In this document: piece after piece, positions 50,895-60,900 of the stretch
How the letters are laid out: each line of letters starts with the position of its first letter
Position numbering within the stretch: the first letter of the stretch is position 1
Source: Ogataea parapolymorpha DL-1
Lineage: Eukaryota > Ascomycota > Pichiomycetes > Pichiales > Pichiaceae
Reading direction: 5' to 3'
Length of the DNA: 64,000 nt
NCBI RefSeq assembly: GCF_000187245.1
Contig: NC_027860.1
Location: forward strand, 558,001 to 622,000
The notes under the pieces: generated by a model
Told to the model about the DNA's origin: nothing
Databases searched by the model: none
What the model saw: the letters and a program-made list of their open reading frames with translations, nothing else
Made by a program: the position numbers and the translations under genes

Positions 50895-53120
50895 ATGAAA
50901 CTCACTCCTTACTTCACCTTCTCAATATGGTTTCTCATCCAAGGCCTTATAGTTGAGGCCGGAAACAATGATATGAAAAAAAAGTACATTAAATCGTCAT
51001 CGTTGCTGACATGTATGGAAAATTCAGAATTCAGTTCCAGCTATTTTGATGTCACCTTTTATCCTGACAACAGCACCGTTGTGATTGACATCGATGGAAA
51101 TTCCCTTATTAGTGGTTACGTTACCGCAGACTTGTCGCTTGTTGTTTACGGTTTGAACGTCTACTCTACCACGGTTGACTTATGTTCTTTGGACTACGCA
51201 ACACTGTGTCCGATATCCTCAGGAAGACTTAGTATCAGTGGATACAGTTACAAAATTACAAGTGACATGATCAACAAGATTCCGAGTATTGCTTACACCA
51301 TTCCGGACTTGGACGCTTACGTCAAAGTTGTGGCGTACTCCACTAACGACACTTCCAAGGCCTCACCGTTGGCATGTGTGAAGGCCGTTTTGAGTAACGG
51401 AAAAACCGTGCAAACCAGATACGCCGGATGGCCCATAGCTATCATTTCTGGGTTTGGTCTGGTTGTGTCCTCATTTGTTTCGATTCTTGGACACTCCGCT
51501 ACGGCTGCACACATTGCTTCTAATGCAGCTTCTTTATTCATTTACTTCCAAAACCTTGCTATCATGTCCATGATGGGTGTGGCTTTAGTGCCCCCTATCG
51601 CTGCCTCTTGGGCTCAAAACTTCATGTGGTCTTTGGGTATCATAAAAGTTAAATTCATGCAAAGCATTATCTTCTGGTATGTGCAAGCAACTGGTGGAAG
51701 TGTTACATCGATTTTGCGCAGCAAATCAGTTATTTCGATCTCTGTCCAGAAAATGCTCAAACAACTCAAACTTGTCAAGCGACTGAGTGTTGAAAGCTCG
51801 GATTCCATGGCCGACGTCTTGGACGACTCTGACCTTTACACGACAGACGAATCGGACGTGGGTTCCAAGACGCTGATTTTGAGGGGAGTTCAAAGAGTGG
51901 CATATTTGTCAGGAATTGAAATATCGAACTTCTTCATGACTGGTGTGATCTTTTTCCTTTTTGTTGGATTCGTGTTACTTGTTCTTACATCTCTGTTTAA
52001 GGGAGTTTGCGAACTCATGGCAAGGACCGGCGTTATCAAGGGCAACAAGCTGATAGGTTTCAGAAAGAATTACAGATCAGTCATCAAGGGATGTCTGTAC
52101 CGACTTTACAACATCACGTTCCCAGCATTGACATTGCTGTGTATTTGGGAGTTCACTAGAGTTGATTCTGCTGGCTGCGTCGTTTTTGCTGTCGCAATCT
52201 TAGCCATATCCTTGATTTTGATGGTATATGCAGCTGTTATGATATTGATATCTGGCTCAAGATCTACAAGAAAGTTCAAAAATCCGGCGTATTTGCTGTT
52301 CGGAGACGAAAAGATTCTGCACAAATTTGGATTTTTGTACGCTCAGTACAAGGCTAACAATTATTACTGGGTTACCGTCCATCTAGTTTATCTGTTTGTG
52401 AGGGCTTTATTCATTGCGGTTTTACAGAACCATGGGAAAGCCGTTGCTGTCATCGTCTTTGCGATGGAGCTTTTCTACTGCATTGGCTTGATAGTCAAGA
52501 GGCCATTTATGGACAAAAGAACCAATATTTTCAACATTTTCATTGCCGTGATCAACGTGGTCAATTCTATTTTCTACCTGTTCTTTTCGAACATTTTCAA
52601 ACAACCGGCTGCCGTTTCCTCTGTCGCTGCTGTTGTTTATTTCATTTTGAATGCTATTTTCGCTGCAATTCTTCTGATTTTCACAATTGTCACATGCACA
52701 TTGGCTCTCATTAGGAAGAATCCAGATACTAGGTATGAGCCTATCAAGGATGACAGGCTTGCTTTCATACCAAATGAAAGAGGCGAAGGAGGCAAAGTCG
52801 AATATGAGTTGGCTGCCCTTGGAGCCACAGCCATGAGAGGCCATGATAGAAACTCGTACCTTATTGAGAACCAATCAGGGAGCAACGCGGGGCTAGCACC
52901 AAGCCCAGAGCAGAAAATGAGCGACAGCACCAGTGGTAGCAGCGTGAATCCATTTTCGAACGCAAATGAAGACGAACATAGCAGAAACTCTTTTATATTT
53001 AAAGCGGCCGCTAACAACTCTGCCCACTCCTCTATGGCCCAAACGAAAAACGAAGGAGGCAACTTCAACATGGATGCTGGGCAAGGTTATACCAACTATC
53101 GCCGAAGGGATCTTCTTTAG
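50895..53120 (+). CDS. FLC-type TRP-like membrane protein, copy B
   Basis: A 741-residue paralogue of copy A with the same plan: signal peptide (about 1-22), ML-like lumenal domain with SLLTCMENSEF near residue 37 and paired cysteines, and a multi-pass TRP-like region (about 170-620) with stretches shared almost word for word with copy A (WYVQATGG, IWEFTRVDSA, KNPDTRYEP). The C-terminal tail is shorter than that of copy A and has different Ser/Asn-rich text. Two FLC genes separated only by ACS, on opposite strands, suggest a local duplication followed by rearrangement. Confidence 0.9.
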   Translation: MKLTPYFTFSIWFLIQGLIVEAGNNDMKKKYIKSSSLLTCMENSEFSSSYFDVTFYPDNSTVVIDIDGNSLISGYVTADLSLVVYGLNVYSTTVDLCSLDYATLCPISSGRLSISGYSYKITSDMINKIPSIAYTIPDLDAYVKVVAYSTNDTSKASPLACVKAVLSNGKTVQTRYAGWPIAIISGFGLVVSSFVSILGHSATAAHIASNAASLFIYFQNLAIMSMMGVALVPPIAASWAQNFMWSLGIIKVKFMQSIIFWYVQATGGSVTSILRSKSVISISVQKMLKQLKLVKRLSVESSDSMADVLDDSDLYTTDESDVGSKTLILRGVQRVAYLSGIEISNFFMTGVIFFLFVGFVLLVLTSLFKGVCELMARTGVIKGNKLIGFRKNYRSVIKGCLYRLYNITFPALTLLCIWEFTRVDSAGCVVFAVAILAISLILMVYAAVMILISGSRSTRKFKNPAYLLFGDEKILHKFGFLYAQYKANNYYWVTVHLVYLFVRALFIAVLQNHGKAVAVIVFAMELFYCIGLIVKRPFMDKRTNIFNIFIAVINVVNSIFYLFFSNIFKQPAAVSSVAAVVYFILNAIFAAILLIFTIVTCTLALIRKNPDTRYEPIKDDRLAFIPNERGEGGKVEYELAALGATAMRGHDRNSYLIENQSGSNAGLAPSPEQKMSDSTSGSSVNPFSNANEDEHSRNSFIFKAAANNSAHSSMAQTKNEGGNFNMDAGQGYTNYRRRDLL

Positions 53121-53159
53121 ATATTTTTTTTGTAACTATATAAAAATCAGATTAGCTAG

Positions 53160-53936
53160 CTAATTCTTGACGTACTCTGGCTCTAGAGATTTGAACCAGT
53201 ACGATTGGTCCAAAACAGACTTCTCCACAGCATATTTGACAACAGGGTCAGAAAGATCACCTCTGATACTGAAGCCGTGAGAAGTACCACTGTAAATATC
53301 AATCTGATGTCTAATATTATTCTTGCGCAAAATCTCGGCAGCCTTGTTTCTCATTTCATCGGAAAACAGCTCGTCTCTTTCTGCCAGACTGAGGAGCAAA
53401 GGCCTTGCGAGATTTTCTAGGTCAGACTCCTCAGTAAAGCTAGGGTGAGCCATGGCACAGACGTTTGGAATACTGTCCTTGGTTGCATTTTGGAAAACTA
53501 GCTTAGCACCATAACAGTAGCCAATGGTACACAGGTAGGCTGGGTCATATGTTTTTTTCACGTACTCCAGAAAGGCTTTGGCAATTGGACCCGTCTGAAC
53601 AGGAGAGTGTCTACCTAGCCACTCACCTAGGTTAGTTTGGTTAGGAACAACTGGATCCTCATCAAAAAGGTCTGGAATCAGGACTTGGTAACCCAGATTA
53701 TCTGCAAACTTGTCGGCAATCAAATCAACATTGTTGGTCTTGTAGCCATAAATGTCGGTAAAGATTACCAGGATTCTCTTGGTGTCGTTTCCAGATTTGT
53801 AGACACTGAAGTCACCTAATTTCACGAACTCTCCCTTCGTTTCACCCTCTAGAAGTGTTAGTTAATGGCAATAGGACTAATTGAGAAACTTACCATGAAA
53901 TGAGGTTTTAAGACAGCACGGACTCAACCCAGACAT
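53160..53936 (-). CDS. Dienelactone-hydrolase family protein (Aim2-like), two exons
   Basis: The gene is join(53160..53848, 53894..53936). Exon 1 (43 nt) gives MSGLSPCCLKTSFH plus the first base of a Glu codon; exon 2 continues GETKGEFVKLGDFSVY. The spliced length is exactly 244 codons including the stop (243 residues), normal for the family. Catalytic features of the alpha/beta hydrolase are visible: IGYCYGAKLVF (nucleophile Cys), LAERDELF (Asp) and GTSHGFS (His). The N-terminal CC...HxGxxxG motif typical of fungal DLH proteins is restored only by splicing. The physiological substrate is unknown; S. cerevisiae Aim2 is the closest known type. Confidence 0.88.
53849..53893 (-). other. Intron of the Aim2-like gene, 45 nt
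   Basis: Donor GTAAGT (53893-53888), branch point AACTAAC (53863-53857) and acceptor TAG (ending 53849), only 9 nt after the branch A. It shows how short and compact an ordinary intron can be in this genome. Confidence 0.88.
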
Positions 53937-54069
53937 TTTGACAAGCTAATTATAAAGCAAACGCACAAAAAACAAATTTCCGAATTTGCATCCCTGGCCG
54001 TTGATTTATATGAATTGCGGAATTGATCCGCTCCAGAATTTTCTTTAACTCCGGGAATCGCACGGAGCT

Positions 54070-56952
54070 ATGGATTCGTCAGCAGTGACAGAATGGGGGT
54101 CGGTTGGTGATTCTGAGATAGATCTGCTGCTTAAAGAACACGAAAATAGGCAGAACTCGGGGCTGAATGCCAATACAGAGAATAAAGTCCAGATCGCCTC
54201 TTCTCAGCCAGAATCAGTGGATGCAACTCAACAAGACGTGAAGCTCGAGTCTGCGTCACAAGACTGGGGGTCTATGGACGACTCGGAGTTTATTTCATTT
54301 GTGAACAAACTTAGTCAAAACTACGGGCTCCATCAGCCGGTTATTACTTCCCAGACTTCGTCTGATCAAGCGACAAACGCGGAGAAGGACGAGAACGTTG
54401 ATGGCGACAAAAATGAGGACAAACCTGGTGATCTGTTTATCAATGAAATAAACTCTTTAGACCCAGAGGAAGTTGATCCAGGAAGTCAGGAATTAGAATT
54501 TGGCGATTACGAAAGGTATTTTCGTCACAAAACTTTAAAGCAGCAGCAACAAGACCAAGAATACGTTGAGTTCACGAAAAAAGCACGGAATTTGGATTAC
54601 CCTCCTATTTTTCAAAACTGTGTTATATACGTGAACGGGAAGACGGACCCTGACATACAGCAGTTGCACAAACTTATAATTCTTCACGGTGGAAAGTTCA
54701 TTCACATGCTTGGGGCAAAAGGTAATGCTACTCACATAATAGCTGAAAACCTGACACCACAGAAGAAATTGGAGTTTAGGAACTATAAGGTGGTGACTCC
54801 AAAATGGATAGTCGACAGTGTGGAAGCTGAAAAGCTGCAGCCGTGGGGAGACTATATGCTTATTCACAACGACTACGGTCAACGCAGACTGGATTTCAAG
54901 ATCGAGACCACCAAGGAGCAGGATGATACGGAGATTTCTCAATTATCGCAAGTGACAGAGCCAGATGATAACCTACATAAAAGAGAAGATCTTGACATGC
55001 CTGACCATATGAATTGCAAGCATCCGAATTTCTTGCCGAATTTTTTTGCAAATTCCAGGCTGCACCATTTGAGTTCATGGAAAGCAGATCTGAAGTCACG
55101 TTTCTTGCAGCGCGCTATTGGCACACTTCAAAGCCGCGGCCATAATTCCCGACCAGCAGACAAGAACGTCATTTTGCATGTCGATTTCGATTGTTTCTTT
55201 GCAACCGTTTCCGCCTTGACTTGCAACCCCCCAATAGATATTAACGAGGTCCCCGTTTGCGTCACTCATGGAGGAAACACCTCAGACATTGCATCTTGTA
55301 ACTATGTTGCCCGAAAATATGGCTGCAAGAACGGTATGTGGTTGCGTTCTGCGAGAAGGCTGTGTCCAAACCTCGTATGTCTCGACTACAATTTTGATGA
55401 GTATGAACGGATTTCCAACATTTTCTATGAAATTCTGCTTTCTTACGACATTGATTCGGTTTTGCCGGTTTCGGTAGACGAGGCTCTAGTTGACATATCG
55501 AGTATGAGTGCTTCACAGCATCCACTGGAGATAATGAAAGATATCAAGAAGAAAGTCTACAACGCTACCAAATGCTCTGTGAGTTGTGGTAGTGGATCTA
55601 ATGTTTTGCTAGCCAAACTAGCTCTCAGGAGAGCTAAACCGGATGGCACATTTTACGTCGAAGAAGGTCATGTCACCGACTTTTTAGATACTATCAAATT
55701 CTCTGAATTGCCGGGTATAGGACCTCAAATTTGCTCAAAGCTGGAAAATGAGATGCAAAAAACTGTATTGGTGGTAAAGGACATTCGCGAAATACCCAAG
55801 GATAAACTGATTTCTATATTTGGGCCCAAGACTGGTGCCACGATCTACAACTATGCTCGAGGATTAGATGATACTTGCATTGATATTCTCAAAAACCCAG
55901 AAGCTTTTCAAAGAAAATCGATCTCAATTGACGTCAATTGGGGAATCAGGTTTGACAAAGACGTGGAGGTGGAGAAATTTCTCAGCGATCTAGCAAAGGA
56001 ATTGAGTAAGAGACTGGCAAATGCTAAAATGGTGGGCTCCTCGGTCACCCTAAAATTGGCTACTCGACACCCTGACGCTCCTATTGATCCACCGAAATAC
56101 CTCGGAATGGGTGAATGCGAGTTTGTGTCTAAGACTTCAAGACTTGGACATTTTACGCGTGAAGCTGGCATTTTGGGAAACGAGTTACGTTATCTATACC
56201 GAATGCTTAATGTTGCGGTGAAGGAGTTGCGAGGAATCTCAATTTCAATGAATAGACTGTCTTTCGAGACCAAGAAAAACGTCCATGGGCTGGATGCCGA
56301 TCAAAGGTTGCTGCCTCTTAATCCGACTGCCAAAAATTCCGAAACGATTCCTGCTGCAAAATCACTGCGTGCTGAGAGCACTCCCAAAAGGAAAGCCAAT
56401 ACGAAGGAATACAGAATCCCAGAAAATGAAATCAACTGGGAAGTTTTCAATGAGCTACCAACCGAAATACAGAACGAACTGAGACATGAGCTGGGAAGAA
56501 GACATTTGTCAATCACCGGTTCCTTATACCGCTCTCCAAAGAAAGGGAAGAAAGATTTTTTTAATGACGTTAAATCCCCAACCAAGAGAAAGCTTGTCAT
56601 GGACAAGATTCTGGTTGATACAAATTATGTGGAAGCCAAATCACGACTCTCCTTTCAGAAAATACCCATCACCCGATTTCAGGAAGTTTTGGACAAACTG
56701 AAATTGTGGTTCGACTACACGATACGAAGCGATGGTCCTCACGAGATGGATCTTAATTTATTTAATGAGTTTATGTTTAACTTGTTCGAGATTGGAGAAA
56801 TGACAAAATACGATTCCATTGTGCGCCTGTTCGAAGAAAAACTCATTTTCTCCAAATCTCATCCGGCATACGAACAGTGGAAACGCGTTACCACTGAACT
56901 ACGAACAATGCTTAATGAAGTTAAGTATGATGATTTAGAATTTAATTACTAG
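54070..56952 (+). CDS. REV1: Translesion DNA polymerase Rev1
   Basis: The 960-residue protein has a BRCT domain (about 177-265, KWIVDSVEAEKL), a Y-family polymerase core (from about 365) with HVDFDCFFATV and the catalytic SVDEALVD (about 466-473), little-finger and C-terminal regions, and a UBM-like FNELPTEIQNEL motif (about 795-806). Rev1 inserts dCMP opposite abasic sites and scaffolds other translesion polymerases. Near the N-terminus the motif [TQ][ED]WGSxxDSE occurs twice (residues 7-16 and 64-73). The gene diverges from the DLH-like gene across 133 bp, and its stop codon overlaps that of TUM1. Confidence 0.95.
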   Translation: MDSSAVTEWGSVGDSEIDLLLKEHENRQNSGLNANTENKVQIASSQPESVDATQQDVKLESASQDWGSMDDSEFISFVNKLSQNYGLHQPVITSQTSSDQATNAEKDENVDGDKNEDKPGDLFINEINSLDPEEVDPGSQELEFGDYERYFRHKTLKQQQQDQEYVEFTKKARNLDYPPIFQNCVIYVNGKTDPDIQQLHKLIILHGGKFIHMLGAKGNATHIIAENLTPQKKLEFRNYKVVTPKWIVDSVEAEKLQPWGDYMLIHNDYGQRRLDFKIETTKEQDDTEISQLSQVTEPDDNLHKREDLDMPDHMNCKHPNFLPNFFANSRLHHLSSWKADLKSRFLQRAIGTLQSRGHNSRPADKNVILHVDFDCFFATVSALTCNPPIDINEVPVCVTHGGNTSDIASCNYVARKYGCKNGMWLRSARRLCPNLVCLDYNFDEYERISNIFYEILLSYDIDSVLPVSVDEALVDISSMSASQHPLEIMKDIKKKVYNATKCSVSCGSGSNVLLAKLALRRAKPDGTFYVEEGHVTDFLDTIKFSELPGIGPQICSKLENEMQKTVLVVKDIREIPKDKLISIFGPKTGATIYNYARGLDDTCIDILKNPEAFQRKSISIDVNWGIRFDKDVEVEKFLSDLAKELSKRLANAKMVGSSVTLKLATRHPDAPIDPPKYLGMGECEFVSKTSRLGHFTREAGILGNELRYLYRMLNVAVKELRGISISMNRLSFETKKNVHGLDADQRLLPLNPTAKNSETIPAAKSLRAESTPKRKANTKEYRIPENEINWEVFNELPTEIQNELRHELGRRHLSITGSLYRSPKKGKKDFFNDVKSPTKRKLVMDKILVDTNYVEAKSRLSFQKIPITRFQEVLDKLKLWFDYTIRSDGPHEMDLNLFNEFMFNLFEIGEMTKYDSIVRLFEEKLIFSKSHPAYEQWKRVTTELRTMLNEVKYDDLEFNY

Positions 56953-57848
56953 CTCTTCACAATCAATTCCGGAGCCCTAGTAGCCCATTCGGTCCAGGAA
57001 CCATCGTAAACGGCCATTTTTGCCGCATCAAAACCAGCAAAGATCAATCCACATCTGACAACGCAGGCTGTAACTCCAGAGCCACACATAACAATAATAG
57101 GTTTCGACTGGTCAAGCCCTGCGGCCCTAGCGCGTTCCAAAATTTCGCTGGCGGATTTAAATTTCTTATCAGGGGTCAAAAAATCTGTGAAAGGAATATT
57201 GATTGCATTTTTGATGTGTCCCGACGATAAGCCTGGTCGGATTTCTGGAGCTTCGCCTTTGAACCTTGGACCAGATCTTGCATCGACAACGTTGTAGTCC
57301 TTTCCTATCTTGTCTGACAAGACAAGCTCCTTCAGCTCCTCGAATAAAATTACCTTAGATTTATCAAACGTAGCCTTGTATTCTGATTCCGGCAATTGGG
57401 ATGCAGAATCAATTGGTCGATCTGTGGAGATATCAGATTGGGCAAAGGTGTCAAGCAAGTGAATTTTTTCCAAATTGTGGCCAAAAACCTCAAACATCCA
57501 CGAGGCTCTGCACGAGCTATAAACGTCACTCCTATCATAAATCAACAACGGAGAATCATTTCGGATGCCCAATTTGCTGACCTGGGACTCAAACTGCGAT
57601 TGCGAAGGAAGCATGTGGGGGAAAGGGATTGAGTGGTCGCTGATGTCGTCGATATCGAAAAAAACCGTCTTGTTGGTGAGGCGATGCTTTGTGAACTCCC
57701 CAAATGCATTTCTGGGATCATTGGGGAAATACCAAGTGGAATCGATAGTGACTGTTGACGGATTGGATTTCAGAAATTGCCCAGCAGAATTGCCCGCGAC
57801 GGTACTCAGCCTTCGGTAGTTGTGCTTGAAAAACAAGAATCTCTTCAT
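56949..57848 (-). CDS. TUM1: Tandem rhodanese sulfurtransferase Tum1
   Basis: The 299-residue protein (ATG at 57846-57848) begins with a basic, Ser-containing presequence (MKRFLFFKHNYRRLSTV) compatible with mitochondrial import. Two rhodanese domains follow: an inactive N-terminal one (about 30-140) and a C-terminal one with the active-site loop CGSGVTAC (about 256-263). Tum1-type proteins transfer persulfide sulfur from the cysteine desulfurase to Uba4 for tRNA thiolation (mcm5s2U) and resemble 3-mercaptopyruvate sulfurtransferases. The stop codon overlaps that of REV1 on the opposite strand. Confidence 0.92.
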   Translation of the reverse strand: MKRFLFFKHNYRRLSTVAGNSAGQFLKSNPSTVTIDSTWYFPNDPRNAFGEFTKHRLTNKTVFFDIDDISDHSIPFPHMLPSQSQFESQVSKLGIRNDSPLLIYDRSDVYSSCRASWMFEVFGHNLEKIHLLDTFAQSDISTDRPIDSASQLPESEYKATFDKSKVILFEELKELVLSDKIGKDYNVVDARSGPRFKGEAPEIRPGLSSGHIKNAINIPFTDFLTPDKKFKSASEILERARAAGLDQSKPIIVMCGSGVTACVVRCGLIFAGFDAAKMAVYDGSWTEWATRAPELIVKS

Positions 57849-57937
57849 TGGCAATATAAGACAAGTTATTTTTCAAAAATAAGCCTGAGGAAAAAAAAAT
57901 ACTAATTCATTTATAAACAAATCTTCGATGGATTGAA
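57849..57937. promoter_or_regulatory. 89-bp divergent promoter of TUM1 and TAF1
   Basis: Only 89 bp separate two start codons that point away from each other. The interval is AT-rich, with A/T runs near 57869-57878 and 57890-57899. There is scarcely room for two core promoters and leaders, so the transcription start sites or the 5' UTRs must be very short or overlap. Confidence 0.55.
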
Positions 57938-60900
57938 ATGCCGCAAGCTGACGACGAAGATTTTGACACAGCTCTGACCGGCCAGATTGGTCTTGGGAAT
58001 CTGGACAACCTGTTCGACGGTTCTACCGAACACGCTGCGGACGCTGTTGATTTCGAGGACGAGGATGAGCTGGCCGAAGAAGAGGAAGAGTTGTCTAAAG
58101 AGGGGGCAGAAGAAGAGCCGGAGGAGGAAGAAGAACCAGACGAAGATGATGATTTTATGAAAGAGCTCCAGGAGGAGGCGATGGAGGGCGTTGAGGACGA
58201 TGATGGAGAGAATCATGGAGGGACAATATTTGACAACAATGTGGCAAACATTGGACTAACAGATCTCGATTATGAACACACGCAAGGTCTAGACGAACAT
58301 GATGGGATGGGTTTTGCACACGGATCAGAAGATGAATACGACGCCGAGACCAGAAGGGCCTTATCTGAGAAAAAACGTCTTGAGGCGAGACAAAAATTGC
58401 TGAGGTTGTATTATCCAACGTTCAAACGCGGCAAACCAATACGAATGCAAACCCTTTTTCCGATCATTCCGTTGCGATACAGTTACCAAGTTCCTCCGCC
58501 AATCAAGCGTCCATTGCTACCCACAAAGCTGACTTTTGAATTCCAAACAGACACCAGAAAAGCATTCAAGAACGCCACAAAAATATCCACTGCACAAGAG
58601 TCCAAAACACAGCAACGAATAATCGAGATTTCCGAAACAGACCTACAGAGCGTACAAGTAGAGCCTGAGAAACACGAGGTGGCCAAACAATCAATACAAG
58701 ATTTTGGCGAGGACATTGCAATTGCCACAGCTGACTGGGACGACGATCAGATCATTGAAGGGTACGAAATTGATATACCTGCCACCAAGCGACTCAAGCT
58801 TGATTGGGTGGATTCCGATGGGTGGGATGATGAAGAAGATGAGCTCATTTTTGAAGGATCACTGAATACGGAATTGTTGAACCTTAAGCTAGATCAGAAC
58901 GATCCACATATGCTGTTCGCCAAGGAAAGAAGCGAAAAAGAAGAAGTAGCCGCTAGAAAAGCCATTCTGGCCAAGATTCCGTCCAACGAAAAGACTCTGG
59001 AATTGCGCTTCAAGATTTCCAACGACAAAGAATACGATCAACTAAGAAAGAGCTACCGGACCAAGGTGAGAGCCACAATCGGTAATATGAATATTGACCA
59101 CTCGGTGCCCGCGCTTAAGTTGCAGTTTCCATATTATAAAGTCAGACTATCCGAGAAAGAGATGCGGTTCCCTCATAGACCGCAATTCACTGTTCGTCCG
59201 AACACAATCATGGTGTTTTCTAAGGTGAAAACCAGAAAGAAAAAGAGAGATAAAGGGAAGGAACCACGCGAGATATTTAGAGAGTCTTCTGATTTGACAT
59301 TAGGAGACTCTGCAAATTTCTTCATGTTGGAGTACAGCGAGGAAAATCCTATCGTGCTTAATAATTTCGGTATGTGTTCTAAGCTGATCAACTACTACCG
59401 GAAACTCAATGATGACGACACAATGCGTCCTAAACTCCCTGTGGGAGAAACACACGTATTAGGCTTGCAAGATAGGTCTCCGTTCTGGAACTTTGGATAC
59501 GTGGAACCAGGACATATCGTGCCGACACTGTACAACAGAATGATCAGAGCACCTATTTTCAAGCACGAACCACTAAGCACCGATTTCCTACTGATAAGAA
59601 GTTCAGGAGGAGGGTCTTCACAAAGATTTTTCCTTCGTCCAGTCAACTACGTCTTTACAGTTGGCCAGACGTTACCGGTGATGGAGGTTCCTGGACCTCA
59701 CTCAAGAAAAGTGACGGCCACTTCCAAGAATAGACTCAAGATGGTTGTCTATCGTGTTTTGAATCGAAACGAGGAGCGCAGATTGCTGGTCAGAGATATC
59801 GCAGACCACTTCCCCGACCAAAACGACATGCAGAATCGTCAACGATTAAAAGAATTTATGGAATATCAGAGGAGTGGAAATGACCAAGGTTATTGGAAGG
59901 TCAAGCTTACAGATACCCTTCCCAATTACGAGGAAATTAGAAACATTGTTTCACCCGAGGACATTGCTTTGCTGGATGCCATGCAGGCCGGTAATCAAAG
60001 ATTAGAGGACCTAGAGTCCTATAAACGAGAGAGGCTGGAGGAGGGGACTCCAAATGCTAGTCTCACCGTTCAATCTCCTGCTAATGAGGCAGGATCGAAA
60101 AAGGAACGCGATCTCATGGCAAACGATGGTCCTCTGTCCGTGCAGCTCGCACCGTGGAATATCACACGCAATTTTGTTGCTGCCACTCATGGCAAGGCCA
60201 TGCTTCAGATTTACGGTGAGGGAGACCCTTCAGGAAGAGGAGAGGCATTCTCATTTTTGAGAACTTCCATGAAAGGAGGTTTCATCAAGAATGCGGCAAA
60301 TCTGAGTGAAGAGATTGTTCTTCCTCCAAAGAACCCTGATAAAGAAGAGAAAAAGAGCAGTATCACGCACACATATAACGTGGCTATTCAGCAAAAAATA
60401 TACGAGAAAGAAATTGCCAAGGTCTGGTTCAAACAATGGAAAGCTCTCAGCAAAACTAGAAATAGCGATAAACCTCGCCCAGTTGATCCAAGTGAGCTGG
60501 ACGACACACGAAACTTGAACCTAGCAAATGAAACTCTTAACCGAGAAGTGGGAGGAACAGAAAAGCCACGGTATCTCAAAATTGTGAGAATGGTCAAGGA
60601 CTCATACGGAATCTTGCAGAGGCGCGTGGAAATTGTCAAGGATCCGAAAGTGGTGGAACTGTATGTCAAAAGACGACAACGAAAGCTTCTGGAGGATCCA
60701 ATGGAACTTGACACCGACAACATCGTCCTGACCAATGATGCAGAGGAAAATAAGAAAGTCAAAAAGAAGTTGGAGGAAGAGCTTGCTAAACTTCAAAGAA
60801 TGCAAGAAAAGAGAAAGAAAAAGGGTCTCAATACTATCAATATCGATAGCGAGGGCCGCATTAGCGGCAAGGGTATCGGAAAAGGCAAGTCTACTAGCAG

